From positions 1-57,415 of the forward strand of contig CALQGY020000010.1 in NCBI GenBank assembly GCA_943330235.2: a DNA stretch of 57,415 nucleotides. Reading direction: 5' to 3'. Source of the stretch: Candidatus Kuenenia stuttgartensis (GTDB taxonomy: Bacteria > Gemmatimonadota > Gemmatimonadetes > Gemmatimonadales > Gemmatimonadaceae). This document shows, piece after piece, positions 28,886 to 37,674 of the stretch (positions within the stretch are counted from its first letter, which is position 1; each line of letters starts with the position of its first letter). The notes beneath the pieces were generated by a model. That model was not told the DNA's origin, did not search any database, and saw only the letters and a list, made by a program, of their open reading frames with translations. The position numbers and the translations under genes were made by a program.

Positions 28886-30340
28886 TCAGGGTTTCGTGGT
28901 CGCCGGGGGCGCAGCCGGAGCGGCAGCGGCCGGAGGCGCACCGGCGCCCGGAGGAGCACCCGGTCCGGCTGGCGGGCCATTCTTGGCACGCAGCGAGTCG
29001 GCGGTGGCACGGACGGCCTTGGCGCGCTCAACGGCCTTGTCCAAGCCGACGTCGTTCACGGAGTAGTCGTACTTGTGCTGCAGCGCGCGGGCGAGCGGAT
29101 ACGGCACGTCCACGAACTGCGCTTCGTTCTTCACGAGCTTGTCGAAGTAGGCTTCGATGCGCCCTGCGGCGATCTTGGCCTTGTCGCCGCCCGTCTTCGC
29201 GCTGTCGGCCAGCTTGGCGGGCTCGATACCCAGCCCCGTCCACGTCTGGGTGACGGCGTTCTTGAAGTTCAGGTACAGGTTGCTGACTTCGGCCGTATCG
29301 ACCTGCATCTTGGCGCTGTCGGCGGCGCGCAGCATCAACTCATTGCGCACGATCTGACGGACGAACTTTTCCACCAGCGAATCCGGCGCCGAGATGAGCT
29401 GCGGGCGCACCTGCGACTGCGGCGGGTACGCGGCGAGCCAATCGGCAAATTCCGAGGCGGTCAGTTCGCCGCCGCTGTACTTCGCGATGGCGCCATTGTC
29501 CTTCGCATAGCCAAGCGGGTTCCGCGCGATGGCCTTGGCCTTGATGGCCGAGCCACTCTCCAGCGCGACCTTGGCGTTCTTTTCCGCGTTCGTGAGGTAG
29601 ACGCTGTCCGCGATCGCTGAATTCCGCTGCTTGGCGAGAGGCGCGAACTTGTCCTTCACTTCGTTGTACGTGGAGCGATAGATGATGTGATAGCCGAAGG
29701 ACGACAGGCACACGGGCGAGATCTCGCCCGGCTTGATGGCCATGACGCACTTCTCGAACTCGGGCACCATCATGCCCTTGCCGAACAGGCCCAGATCACC
29801 GCCACGCTCGGCCGCACCCGGCTCATCGCTCTTGGCGGCGAGCTTGGCGAAATTGGCCGCGGTGGCTTCGGCGCGGATGGCTTCCGCCTTCTTGCGCGCA
29901 GCTTCCTTCTGCTCCGGCGACGCCGTGGCTTCGACCTTCACGAGGATGTGACGCGCGGCCATCGCTTCGCCGCTGTTGAAGCGCTCTTCGTCCGTGCCGA
30001 CCTTGACCGTGTCCCACGTCTTCTGGTACGTGTCGTAGAACTTCTTCACCTTCATGTTCTCGACCTGCGACCAGAGCGCGTCATCCATGGTCTTCTTGTC
30101 GCTCATGGAGTCGCCCTTCGCGGCGGACATGCCCACCAACTGGTAATTCACCCACAACTCGGCGATCGAGCGCGCGACGTCCTTCTCGAGCGGCGCTTGG
30201 GAGTTGCCGATGATGTCGGCGAGGCGCGTGACGGAGAGCTGCTCGCTCCCGACCTTGGCGGCAACATCAGGATTGGACGCGGCACCGCACGCAATGGCGA
30301 AGGCGACAGCGGCAAAAGCAGGCAGACGATACGATTTCAT
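28886..30340 (-). CDS. PpiC-type parvulin peptidylprolyl isomerase, lipoprotein
   Basis: 484 residues. The lipoprotein signal ends AFAIACGAASN, placing it in the periplasm. The N-terminal SurA/PrsA-like region contains SEQLSVTRLADIIGN and VARSIAELWVNYQLVG. The central parvulin domain is AARHILVKVEATASPEQKEA, ERGGDLGLFGKGMMVPEFEK and GEISPVCLSSFGYHIIYRS. The long C-terminal region is helical and ends in a Pro/Ala/Gly tail. It is probably an anchored PrsA-like foldase working beside SurA. It lies 41 bp downstream of mfd and 24 bp upstream of surA, the same operon. Confidence 0.9.
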   Translation of the reverse strand: MKSYRLPAFAAVAFAIACGAASNPDVAAKVGSEQLSVTRLADIIGNSQAPLEKDVARSIAELWVNYQLVGMSAAKGDSMSDKKTMDDALWSQVENMKVKKFYDTYQKTWDTVKVGTDEERFNSGEAMAARHILVKVEATASPEQKEAARKKAEAIRAEATAANFAKLAAKSDEPGAAERGGDLGLFGKGMMVPEFEKCVMAIKPGEISPVCLSSFGYHIIYRSTYNEVKDKFAPLAKQRNSAIADSVYLTNAEKNAKVALESGSAIKAKAIARNPLGYAKDNGAIAKYSGGELTASEFADWLAAYPPQSQVRPQLISAPDSLVEKFVRQIVRNELMLRAADSAKMQVDTAEVSNLYLNFKNAVTQTWTGLGIEPAKLADSAKTGGDKAKIAAGRIEAYFDKLVKNEAQFVDVPYPLARALQHKYDYSVNDVGLDKAVERAKAVRATADSLRAKNGPPAGPGAPPGAGAPPAAAAPAAPPATTKP

Positions 30341-30381
30341 CGAGTCGGACTCCGCAATCGGAGTGAGATAAAGGTGTGCCG

Positions 30382-33300
30382 TCAGGGTGCTAATGCACGC
30401 AGCGCGCGCACCAGTCCCTCGAGCATTTCCGCCCCACCCAACCGGGTGAGCTTGAGTGCCAGCGGCTGCGTTCGACGAACATCCAATTGGAACTGGACAT
30501 CGTGGAAAGCCGCCGACAGCCCTTTCAGGCGCGGAATGGCGTCAGCCCTGAAACTAACACGCGCTTCGGACGCGCGCACAAGCACCCCTTCCACGCCAAG
30601 GGCCGCGCCCAGCACGCGCAGCAAGGCGGTGCCAAAGAGCGCCTGGGCGGGCGGCGGCAGGGGGCCGAAGCGGTCCCGGACCTCGGATTGCAGCGCCTCG
30701 ATGTCTTTGGGCAGCCGGAAGGAGGTCAGGCGGCGGTAGACATCGAGCTTGGCGTCCTGGGTGGTGATGTAGTCGTCGGGCAGGTACGCCGGGAAATCGA
30801 GCGAGACGTCGGAGGGCACCCACGCCTTCTGGCTCCCGCCATCGGCCATCTGGTGGACCGCCTCATCAAGCAGGCGCAGATAGAGGTCGAATCCGACCGA
30901 GTGCACGAATCCCGACTGCTCCGGTCCCAGCAGATTGCCGGCGCCGCGCAGTTCGAGATCCTTGAGCGCGACGCGGTAGCCGGACCCCAGTTCGGTGTGA
31001 TGCTCCAGCACCGACAGGCGCCGTTCGGCGTCATCGTCGATGCGATCGGGCACGAGGAGAAAGCAGTACGCGCGACGGTGTGAGCGTCCGACACGCCCGC
31101 GCAGCTGATACAGCTGGGCGAGCCCCAGATGGTCGGCCCGATTGACGAACATCGTGTTCGCGTTGGGGACGTCGAGACCGCTTTCGACGATGAGGGTGGA
31201 GACCAGAATGTCCACCTCCCCCTCGACGAACTGCCGCATGACCGTCTCGAGCTCTCGCTCCTTCATCTGCCCGTGGCCCACGGCCACGGTCGCGCGCGGG
31301 ACGATGCGTTTGAGATGATCGGCGATGGCCAGGATCGTCTCGATGCGATTGTGAACGAAGAAGACCTGCCCGCCGCGATCGAGCTCGCGGGAGATCGCTT
31401 CTTCAATCAACGCGTCGTCCCACGGCTCGACGAACGTCAGGACGGGAGAGCGATCGCGTGGCGCGGTTTGCATGATGGTGAGATCACGCAGCCCGGCCAG
31501 CGACTGGTGCAGCGTCCGCGGGATGGGCGTGGCCGTGAGCGTCAGCACGTCAGTCTCCAGCTTGAGCTGCTTGAGCCGCTCCTTGTGCTTGACGCCGAAC
31601 CGGTGCTCTTCATCCACCACGATCAGCCCGAGGTCCGCGAACTGCACATCGGGGCTGAGCAGGCGGTGCGTGCCGATCACAATGTCGATCTGCTTCTTGC
31701 GGAGCTTCTCGACCACCACGGCCTGTTCCTTGGCCGTCTGGAAGCGGCTCATCACTTCGACGGTCACCGGGAAGTCGGCCAGCCGATCGCCGAAACTGCG
31801 GGCGTGCTGTTCGGCCAGAATGGTGGTGGGCACCAGCACCGCCACCTGCCGTCCGCTCTGCACCGCCTTGAACGCGGCACGAATGGCGATTTCGGTTTTG
31901 CCGTAGCCCACGTCGCCCACGAGCAGGCGGTCCATCGGCCGATCGCCCTCGAGGTCCTTCTTAACGTCGACGGTCGCCTTGCGCTGGTCGGGCGTGTCCT
32001 CGAAGAGGAACGAGCTTTCGAGCTGTCGCTGCCACGCGCCGTCGACGGCGTGCGGAGGGCGCGTGGTGATCTTGCGCTTGGCATACAGCTCGAGCAGCTC
32101 TTGCGTCATCTCGAGAATCGCCATGCGCGTCTTTTCGCGCTGCTGCTTCCAGCGATTGCCGCCCAGCTTGTGGAGGCGCGGGGCCGGTGCGTCTTCCGAG
32201 ATGTCGTGCGCGCTGCGATACCGCTCGATCTGATCGATGCGATAGAGCGGCACGTTCAGTCGGTCGCCGCCTTCGTACTCGATGACGGCCGCTTCGATCG
32301 TGCTTTCGCGGACGAAGATCTTTTCGATGCCGCGATAGATGCCGATGCCGTGCTCGAGATGCACGACATAATCGCCGGGCTTGAGCGCGCCGAGCGTATC
32401 GAGGGCGGCGCCGGTCGTGTACTTGCGCGTGCGGCGGAGTCGCCGGTCGCGTCGGAAGATTTCGTGGTCGGTGAGGACGCGAACGACGTTGGGCACGATA
32501 AAGCCGCCGCCCAGCACGCCGATGGCCAGCGAGGCGGAGACCGGCCCGTCTTCCCCCAGCAGTTCATCGAGGCGTTCGGCCTGTCCCGCGTTGTCACACA
32601 GGATGACCGTGTGCAGCCCGTCGCGTTGCAGGCGACGGAGCACGCGCAGGTCGCGCGAGATGGCCTCGGGCGGGCGGATGGGGAACGAAATGTCGGGCGT
32701 GGGCCCCGAGGGCTGCACATCGGCCGACGCACTACTGACCGCGCGCTGCGGCGGCGGCGCAATGCGCACGGTCCCGAAGCGCGCCAGACGCGACGCCATG
32801 TCGGGCGGCGCCATGAATAACGTGTCGCGCTTGACGAACTCCTCGAACCGACGACGCGCCAGCTCGATATGGTGCGCCGCTTCCTCCCAGGTGCGCACGA
32901 GCTCGGGGAGCACAGCGCTTCCGGACGGCATCACCACCAGCGCATCGGGGGGCCACAGGTCGGGGAGCGTCACGCGCTCGACGGGGACATCGGAGTCCTC
33001 GACCCGCACGTCCACCGGCAGGATGAGCGCGAGGTCGGCGTCGCGTGTGCTGCGCTGCGTGTTCAGGTCGAAGTGGCGCAGCTCGACGATGTCGTCGCCC
33101 CAGAATTCGAGACGGACCGGTTCGGCCATGCCGAACGAGTAGATGTCGACAATGCCACCGCGCACGGAGAACTGCGCAACATCCTCCACCATCGAGACGC
33201 GCTCAAACCCGATGGAGACCAAGTGCGTCGCCAGATCCTCGGGGCGACGGACGTCCCCTTTGCGCAGTTCAAGACGCGCGCCGGCGAGGGCGCGCGGCAG

Positions 33301-33693
33301 CGCGGTCCGCTCGAGGACGGCGCGGGCGGTGGTGATCAGGATCCGCACGCCGCTCCGTCCGAGCTTTTCCAGCGTCTCGACACGTTCGCCGGCGACTTCG
33401 GCATGCGGTTCTACCTCGCCGAACCCTTCGCGCGGCGGATAGAACGCGACCGGCACGTCATCGACGAGGGCCTGGAGGTCGGCGAGCCAGCGTTCGGCAT
33501 CCCCGACCTGATCCGCAATGACCACCACGAGCCGCTGGGGCAGCGCGCGGGCGAGTGCGGCGATGAACACGGCGTCGCTGCTGCCCGCGAGCCCACCGAC
33601 GCGCAATGACATGCCCGGCCCGGGAACCGCTTTCGTAACCCGCGCGAACGCCGGCAGGGCCTCGACGGCATCGAGCAAACGGGGCAATCCCAT
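30382..33693 (-). CDS. mfd: Transcription-repair coupling factor Mfd
   Basis: 1103 residues, typical for Mfd. The N-terminal UvrB-like module contains FYPPREGFGEVEPHAEVAGE and REGGI-type VRGGIVDIYSFG. The RNA-polymerase-interacting CarD-like domain is near residue 440 (LKPGDYVVHLEHGIGIYRG). The RecG-like motor has Walker A at ~590 (LLVGDVGYGKTEIAIRA), DEEH at ~693 (LIVVDEEHRFGVKHKERL), TLTATPIPRTLH and the helicase motif GRVGRSHRRAYCFLL. A C-terminal TRCF domain follows. It removes stalled RNA polymerase and recruits UvrA. Its ATG shares one base with the BatA-like stop (TAATG), showing translational coupling. Confidence 0.98.
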   Translation of the reverse strand: MGLPRLLDAVEALPAFARVTKAVPGPGMSLRVGGLAGSSDAVFIAALARALPQRLVVVIADQVGDAERWLADLQALVDDVPVAFYPPREGFGEVEPHAEVAGERVETLEKLGRSGVRILITTARAVLERTALPRALAGARLELRKGDVRRPEDLATHLVSIGFERVSMVEDVAQFSVRGGIVDIYSFGMAEPVRLEFWGDDIVELRHFDLNTQRSTRDADLALILPVDVRVEDSDVPVERVTLPDLWPPDALVVMPSGSAVLPELVRTWEEAAHHIELARRRFEEFVKRDTLFMAPPDMASRLARFGTVRIAPPPQRAVSSASADVQPSGPTPDISFPIRPPEAISRDLRVLRRLQRDGLHTVILCDNAGQAERLDELLGEDGPVSASLAIGVLGGGFIVPNVVRVLTDHEIFRRDRRLRRTRKYTTGAALDTLGALKPGDYVVHLEHGIGIYRGIEKIFVRESTIEAAVIEYEGGDRLNVPLYRIDQIERYRSAHDISEDAPAPRLHKLGGNRWKQQREKTRMAILEMTQELLELYAKRKITTRPPHAVDGAWQRQLESSFLFEDTPDQRKATVDVKKDLEGDRPMDRLLVGDVGYGKTEIAIRAAFKAVQSGRQVAVLVPTTILAEQHARSFGDRLADFPVTVEVMSRFQTAKEQAVVVEKLRKKQIDIVIGTHRLLSPDVQFADLGLIVVDEEHRFGVKHKERLKQLKLETDVLTLTATPIPRTLHQSLAGLRDLTIMQTAPRDRSPVLTFVEPWDDALIEEAISRELDRGGQVFFVHNRIETILAIADHLKRIVPRATVAVGHGQMKERELETVMRQFVEGEVDILVSTLIVESGLDVPNANTMFVNRADHLGLAQLYQLRGRVGRSHRRAYCFLLVPDRIDDDAERRLSVLEHHTELGSGYRVALKDLELRGAGNLLGPEQSGFVHSVGFDLYLRLLDEAVHQMADGGSQKAWVPSDVSLDFPAYLPDDYITTQDAKLDVYRRLTSFRLPKDIEALQSEVRDRFGPLPPPAQALFGTALLRVLGAALGVEGVLVRASEARVSFRADAIPRLKGLSAAFHDVQFQLDVRRTQPLALKLTRLGGAEMLEGLVRALRALAP

Positions 33694-35600
33694 TAGCGCG
33701 ACCCTGCCGCACTGGTGATGGCCACGCCGCGGGAGAACCAGGCCTCAAGCAGCAACGCGAGCAGCGCGATGGCCACGAGCGCGGTCAGCAGCGACCGACC
33801 GGCGGCTTGATCGAGCGTACGCCGTCGCCAATCCGCCGGGAGGGTGTCTACGGCGACCCGCTGCCCACCGACGCGCGCGGTAAACCCGGTGCCGATCAAG
33901 CCCGCCCCTTCAGCGCGCAGGTCAGACTCCTGCGGCTCGGGGTTCACGACCACCGCACCGATGCGAACGGCCTGTCGTCGGAGGAAGTACACGCCACTCT
34001 CATTCGGGACCGTCAGGCGATCCCCCGCGAGCGGAACGAGCGAACCGTCCGGCCGTTCGAGGGCCGATGCGGCGGAGAGCGCATGGTTGACCAGTTGCGC
34101 GCCCGGCGTCGCCGTCAGAATGCTCCCCTCGTCACCGAGGCGGCGCGACAGCGCATCCAGCAGCCACGGCACGAAGGCGGCACGAAGGGGGAGATCGGTG
34201 GCATCCGGATCAATCGGTGACGCCAGGAGCACGTAGCCATCGCCGGCCACGGCCCAGGCGGCCCCGCCGGCGGTGGCCAAGGTGTCCGAGACGGCCGACG
34301 CGGCGCCGCCCGGTGAACGCTGCAACGGATAGCGCACCCGCACCTGCGCGCCATCAAGTGCCGACGCGCCGCGCGTCAGCACGAGATCGCGCGCGATAGC
34401 ACCGAAGCGCCACGGAATGCCCAACCGCGCCAGCGTCCGATTGGCTTCGCCCACGCGAACCGGATCCGCGGGTGCGGTGAGGAAAACGGGACCGCTCGAG
34501 ACCGGTGCGTCGGCACCAGCAATCGTCACCACTCCACGCGTCCCTTCGGTGCCGCGTGCCAAACGCTTTTCCTCCACCAGCGTCGCCAAGGCGGCCGTCA
34601 GGAACGGTCCGGATTCCGCACGGGTGGCCACCGTTGGGGGCGGCGCGACCCGAATGGCGAACCAGCGCGCATCGTCACCGCGCAGTTGGTCCGCGTCAAC
34701 TTCCACACTCCCCCGCACCCACCCGGAGGCCGCACTGGCGAGCTTCTGCGTGAGGCGCGCCGGCGCGTCGCCCGTGCCGGCCGGGACGGTCCCGCGCGCG
34801 ACCGTGCGCCCGTCCAGTGCGATGCGCCACGGCGTGGAATCGGGGGCTGAGATCGCCAAGGCGACGGCGCCGGTCGGTGTCCACCGCGTGGGCTCCGCTC
34901 GCGCGTCGAGGACAGCGGCGTTGCGCCACGGGCTTTGCGAGCGACTGAGCAGTCGCACGGGAGTACTCCCGGCGTCGATGACCACCGTTGCCGTGGTGTC
35001 GTCGAGCGCCGCGCGCCATGCGGTTGCCTGACCGTCGCCGGCGATGGCGACGACGGGCGCCCGCGGCGCACCGCTCTGCACCAGCGTCAGTGCCCGCTGC
35101 GTCGCCGAGGCAAGATCACCGCGACCGCCCAGCGGCTTCACCGCCGTCAGGGCCTGATCGAGCACGGTCAGCGAACCGCCGATGACCCGCCCGTCGGCGG
35201 TCACCAGCCACGCGCGGTCATCGGGCGTCAGCGAGGCGAGTACGCTCCGCACATCGCTACGCAGGTCATCCAGCACCGCGCGCCCATCGCGCACGGCGCC
35301 ACTGCTCATGGAGTTATCGAGGACGAGCGCAATCGCCACCGGCGCGTGTCCCAGCCCGGCGAGTCGCGCGATGGGGCGTGCCGCTGCGAGCGCGAGGGCG
35401 ATGACGGCGAGCATGCGCAGGAACAGCAGCAGGCGATGGCGCAACTTCCGCTCACGACTGTGCTCCTGCTCCATCCGCGTCAGATAGCGCACCGCGGGGA
35501 AGTCGATGGTCCGACCCACGCGACGTCGCAGCAGGTGGACCAGGAGGGGAACACCCGCGAAGGCCGCGAGGAAGAGGAACGCCGGTGCGAGAAACGCCAT
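33693..35600 (-). CDS. BatA/VWA-type membrane protein
   Basis: 635 residues. The N-terminus is the aerotolerance-regulator BatA domain: membrane helix AFLAPAFLFLAAFAGVPLLV, then HLLRRRVGRTIDFPAVRYL and a second helix RMLAVIALALAAARPIARL. A VWA-like domain follows with a partial MIDAS (VLDNSMSSG). The middle is a long beta-rich periplasmic part, and a last helix (LLTALVAIALLALLLEAWF) ends the chain. In other bacteria such proteins occur with MoxR ATPases and DUF58 proteins. The DUF58 partner is immediately upstream here, but no MoxR gene is in the window. The exact function is unknown. Confidence 0.85.
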   Translation of the reverse strand: MAFLAPAFLFLAAFAGVPLLVHLLRRRVGRTIDFPAVRYLTRMEQEHSRERKLRHRLLLFLRMLAVIALALAAARPIARLAGLGHAPVAIALVLDNSMSSGAVRDGRAVLDDLRSDVRSVLASLTPDDRAWLVTADGRVIGGSLTVLDQALTAVKPLGGRGDLASATQRALTLVQSGAPRAPVVAIAGDGQATAWRAALDDTTATVVIDAGSTPVRLLSRSQSPWRNAAVLDARAEPTRWTPTGAVALAISAPDSTPWRIALDGRTVARGTVPAGTGDAPARLTQKLASAASGWVRGSVEVDADQLRGDDARWFAIRVAPPPTVATRAESGPFLTAALATLVEEKRLARGTEGTRGVVTIAGADAPVSSGPVFLTAPADPVRVGEANRTLARLGIPWRFGAIARDLVLTRGASALDGAQVRVRYPLQRSPGGAASAVSDTLATAGGAAWAVAGDGYVLLASPIDPDATDLPLRAAFVPWLLDALSRRLGDEGSILTATPGAQLVNHALSAASALERPDGSLVPLAGDRLTVPNESGVYFLRRQAVRIGAVVVNPEPQESDLRAEGAGLIGTGFTARVGGQRVAVDTLPADWRRRTLDQAAGRSLLTALVAIALLALLLEAWFSRGVAITSAAGSR

Positions 35601-35643
35601 CAGGGTGCCCTGAAACCAGAAAGCTGCAAGAGTCGTGACACCG

Positions 35644-36552
35644 TCAGATCATCGCTCCACGCCCGTTTGATCCGACGAGGTGCCGCAAGGGTCGCCCGAA
35701 GGGCTCGTCGGTCATCGCCAGCGCGTAGCGTGCGCCGGCGCGGCCGAGCGCGCCGCGCCACTCATCGAGCGCCTCGCGCACGGTGACCTGATAGGATTCG
35801 CGCACGTCGGACGGAGCCGCCGGCACTTCCTGATGCGATTCCATGTCCCGATACAGCGCCTCCCCCGACTCGGGGAAATCACGCTCGGCGGGATCCATGA
35901 CGTGCACCATCAACACCTCGTGCCCGCGCGCGCGCAGCGTGCGCGCGGCATCCGCCACCGGTGCGGAATCGACCAACAAGTCGGACACGACCACCACGAA
36001 GCCCGGTCGCCGGACGATGCGTCCTGCTTGGAGCATGGCGCCGGCCACGTCGGAGGACTCGCCGCCGCCGGGCTCGTCGAGGGCGGCCACGAGCCGACGC
36101 CACTGGGCCCGCTGGGCCCGCGGCGGAATGACATTGCGCAGCCCGGCGTCGAATCGCACGAGACCCACGGCGTCGCGCTGCCGAATGAGCAGCAGCGAGA
36201 TCGCGGCGACCAAGCGTTCCGCGTACGCGAGCTTACTGAGGCGCGAGGGATCGCCGGTCCACTGCATGGACTTGCTGGTATCCAGCACCACGACCGCACG
36301 GGCGTTCGTTTCCTCCTCGAACTGTTTGACGACCCAACGGTCGGCCCGGCCGGCAATACGCCAGTCGAGGTAGCGCAGGTCGTCCCCAGGCATGTACGGA
36401 CGGTGCTCGGCGAACTCCACGCTGAACCCTTTGCGCGGAGAGCGGTGCAATCCCGTGATAAAGCCGTCGACGACCCAGCGGGCCACCAGTTCGAGGTGGC
36501 CGAGGGCGGCGAGGACGGAAGGATCGAGTTGGTCGGCTCGTGGCGCGGACAT
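35644..36552 (-). CDS. DUF58 / VWA-like protein
   Basis: 302 residues from ATG 36552. The AGGAGG box abuts the ATG with no spacer, which is unusual, but no better start follows. Seen: the DUF58 core GLHRSPRKGFSVEFAEHRPY, PGDDLRYLDWRIAGRADRW, KQFEEETNARAVVVLDTSKS (MIDAS-like DxSxS) and FVVVVSDLLVDSAPV. DUF58 proteins work with MoxR AAA+ ATPases and BatA-type membrane proteins in poorly defined protein maturation. It is first in the DUF58-BatA-mfd-ppiC-surA-pdxA series, 43 bp before the BatA gene. Confidence 0.9.
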   Translation of the reverse strand: MSAPRADQLDPSVLAALGHLELVARWVVDGFITGLHRSPRKGFSVEFAEHRPYMPGDDLRYLDWRIAGRADRWVVKQFEEETNARAVVVLDTSKSMQWTGDPSRLSKLAYAERLVAAISLLLIRQRDAVGLVRFDAGLRNVIPPRAQRAQWRRLVAALDEPGGGESSDVAGAMLQAGRIVRRPGFVVVVSDLLVDSAPVADAARTLRARGHEVLMVHVMDPAERDFPESGEALYRDMESHQEVPAAPSDVRESYQVTVREALDEWRGALGRAGARYALAMTDEPFGRPLRHLVGSNGRGAMI

Positions 36553-36620
36553 CCTCCTAAAGTGGCACGGTGGCGGGCTGAGGACCATGCCCTTCGCGGC
36601 GGAAAGCACCGAAAGCGATT

Positions 36621-36656
36621 CCGAATGCGATGCCGAATGCGACGCCGAATGCGACG
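36621..36656. repeat. 12-bp tandem repeat, 3 copies
   Basis: Three copies of CCGAATGCGA(T/C)G lie in the 243-bp divergent gap between the DUF58 and PEP-CTERM genes, in the expected promoter area of DUF58. They are not in a called coding region. Confidence 0.85.
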
Positions 36657-36795
36657 CCGGACGAGCACGGCGGCGCTCGTCCCATGGGCTTCGTCCCACC
36701 TTATTGCCTTCGCCGAGAGGGCCCCGTAGCGATGACGTTCACCGCGCAGCACCTGCGTGAATGTCGATATCAATTCCACTACCGGAGCTCCTCAC

Positions 36796-37575
36796 GTGTC
36801 CACGCGAATGCTGGTGATGCTCACCGCGGCGGCGGCCGTGCACGCCGTCACGCCGTCGGCTGCGACCGCGCAGTTTGTGCGTACGGGTGGGGCGACGACC
36901 GCCGCCTGCGCCTCGGGCATCAGTGTGTGTGATGTGAACTGGTCGGTGAGCTGGTTCGATACCGCGGGGCCTTTCCGGGGCTCGCTCGGGAATGCCGCGA
37001 TTCTCACCAGCATCCCCGCGCCGCCATGGGCCCCGAACCAGCCGGGGGTGCAGCAATGGATCGGCGCGAACAGCGCGGGATCGGTGGGCGGGTCGACCCG
37101 GTACTTTTTCCAGACGACCTTCACCCAGACTGTATCGGGCGTGCTCTCCTTTGGTCTCGGGTGGGACAACCGCATGGTCGGGGCGTATGTCGGCGGTTCG
37201 GTCAATATGACCACAGGACTCTTCGAGGGTGGCGTGTCGCTGTTGCCCGGGACGTCCCCGTCGACGCCGTATCTTGGCGGGGCGGCCGGCTTCTGCCGCG
37301 GTGACGGCGTCTTTCCGAGTGCTCAATGGCCGGACTGCGTGCTCAACGTCGCGCTGGGCGTGACGGCCGATCAGGCGAATACGCTGACCTTCGTGGTGGA
37401 AGGCGATGGCACGACGGACGGCCTGCTGGTCGGATCGGCGACCGGCACGAACGATCCGCCGGTGATCGACGCGCCGCCGTCGACGACGGTCCCCGAGCCC
37501 TCGACCGTTGTCCTGTTGACGTCTGGCCTGCTGGTTCTGGCGTTCGGCGCCCGATTCAAACGAGCGGCCCGATAG
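36796..37575 (+). CDS. PEP-CTERM sorting domain protein
   Basis: 259 residues from GTG 36796, preceded by GGAG at 9 bases; GTG 36757 is an alternative. The signal peptide is MLVMLTAAAAVHAVTPSAA. The body is a beta-rich secreted domain with Trp/Gly (VNWSVSWFDTAGPF, YFFQTTFTQTVSGVLSFGLG, LTFVVEGDGTTDG), resembling the structural domains of other PEP-CTERM proteins. The C-terminus shows all three sorting elements: VPEPST, a hydrophobic helix VVLLTSGLLVLAFG and basic ARFKRAAR. Such proteins are recognised by exosortase (EpsH) and tied to surface or EPS export. No exosortase is in this window. Confidence 0.9.
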   Translation: MSTRMLVMLTAAAAVHAVTPSAATAQFVRTGGATTAACASGISVCDVNWSVSWFDTAGPFRGSLGNAAILTSIPAPPWAPNQPGVQQWIGANSAGSVGGSTRYFFQTTFTQTVSGVLSFGLGWDNRMVGAYVGGSVNMTTGLFEGGVSLLPGTSPSTPYLGGAAGFCRGDGVFPSAQWPDCVLNVALGVTADQANTLTFVVEGDGTTDGLLVGSATGTNDPPVIDAPPSTTVPEPSTVVLLTSGLLVLAFGARFKRAAR

Positions 37576-37674
37576 CGGTCGTCAGGACGCGGAGGCGGCG
37601 CTGGTCCCTTTCCGACGGCTGGATCCATTAGCTTCCGACTCTAGCCGCCCGAATTCCCATCAGCCCGACCTCCG

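Noticed and set aside
31129-32820. Long plus-strand open frame inside mfd
   Set aside because: Antisense shadow of Mfd; the sequence is Arg/His/Asp-rich without domains.
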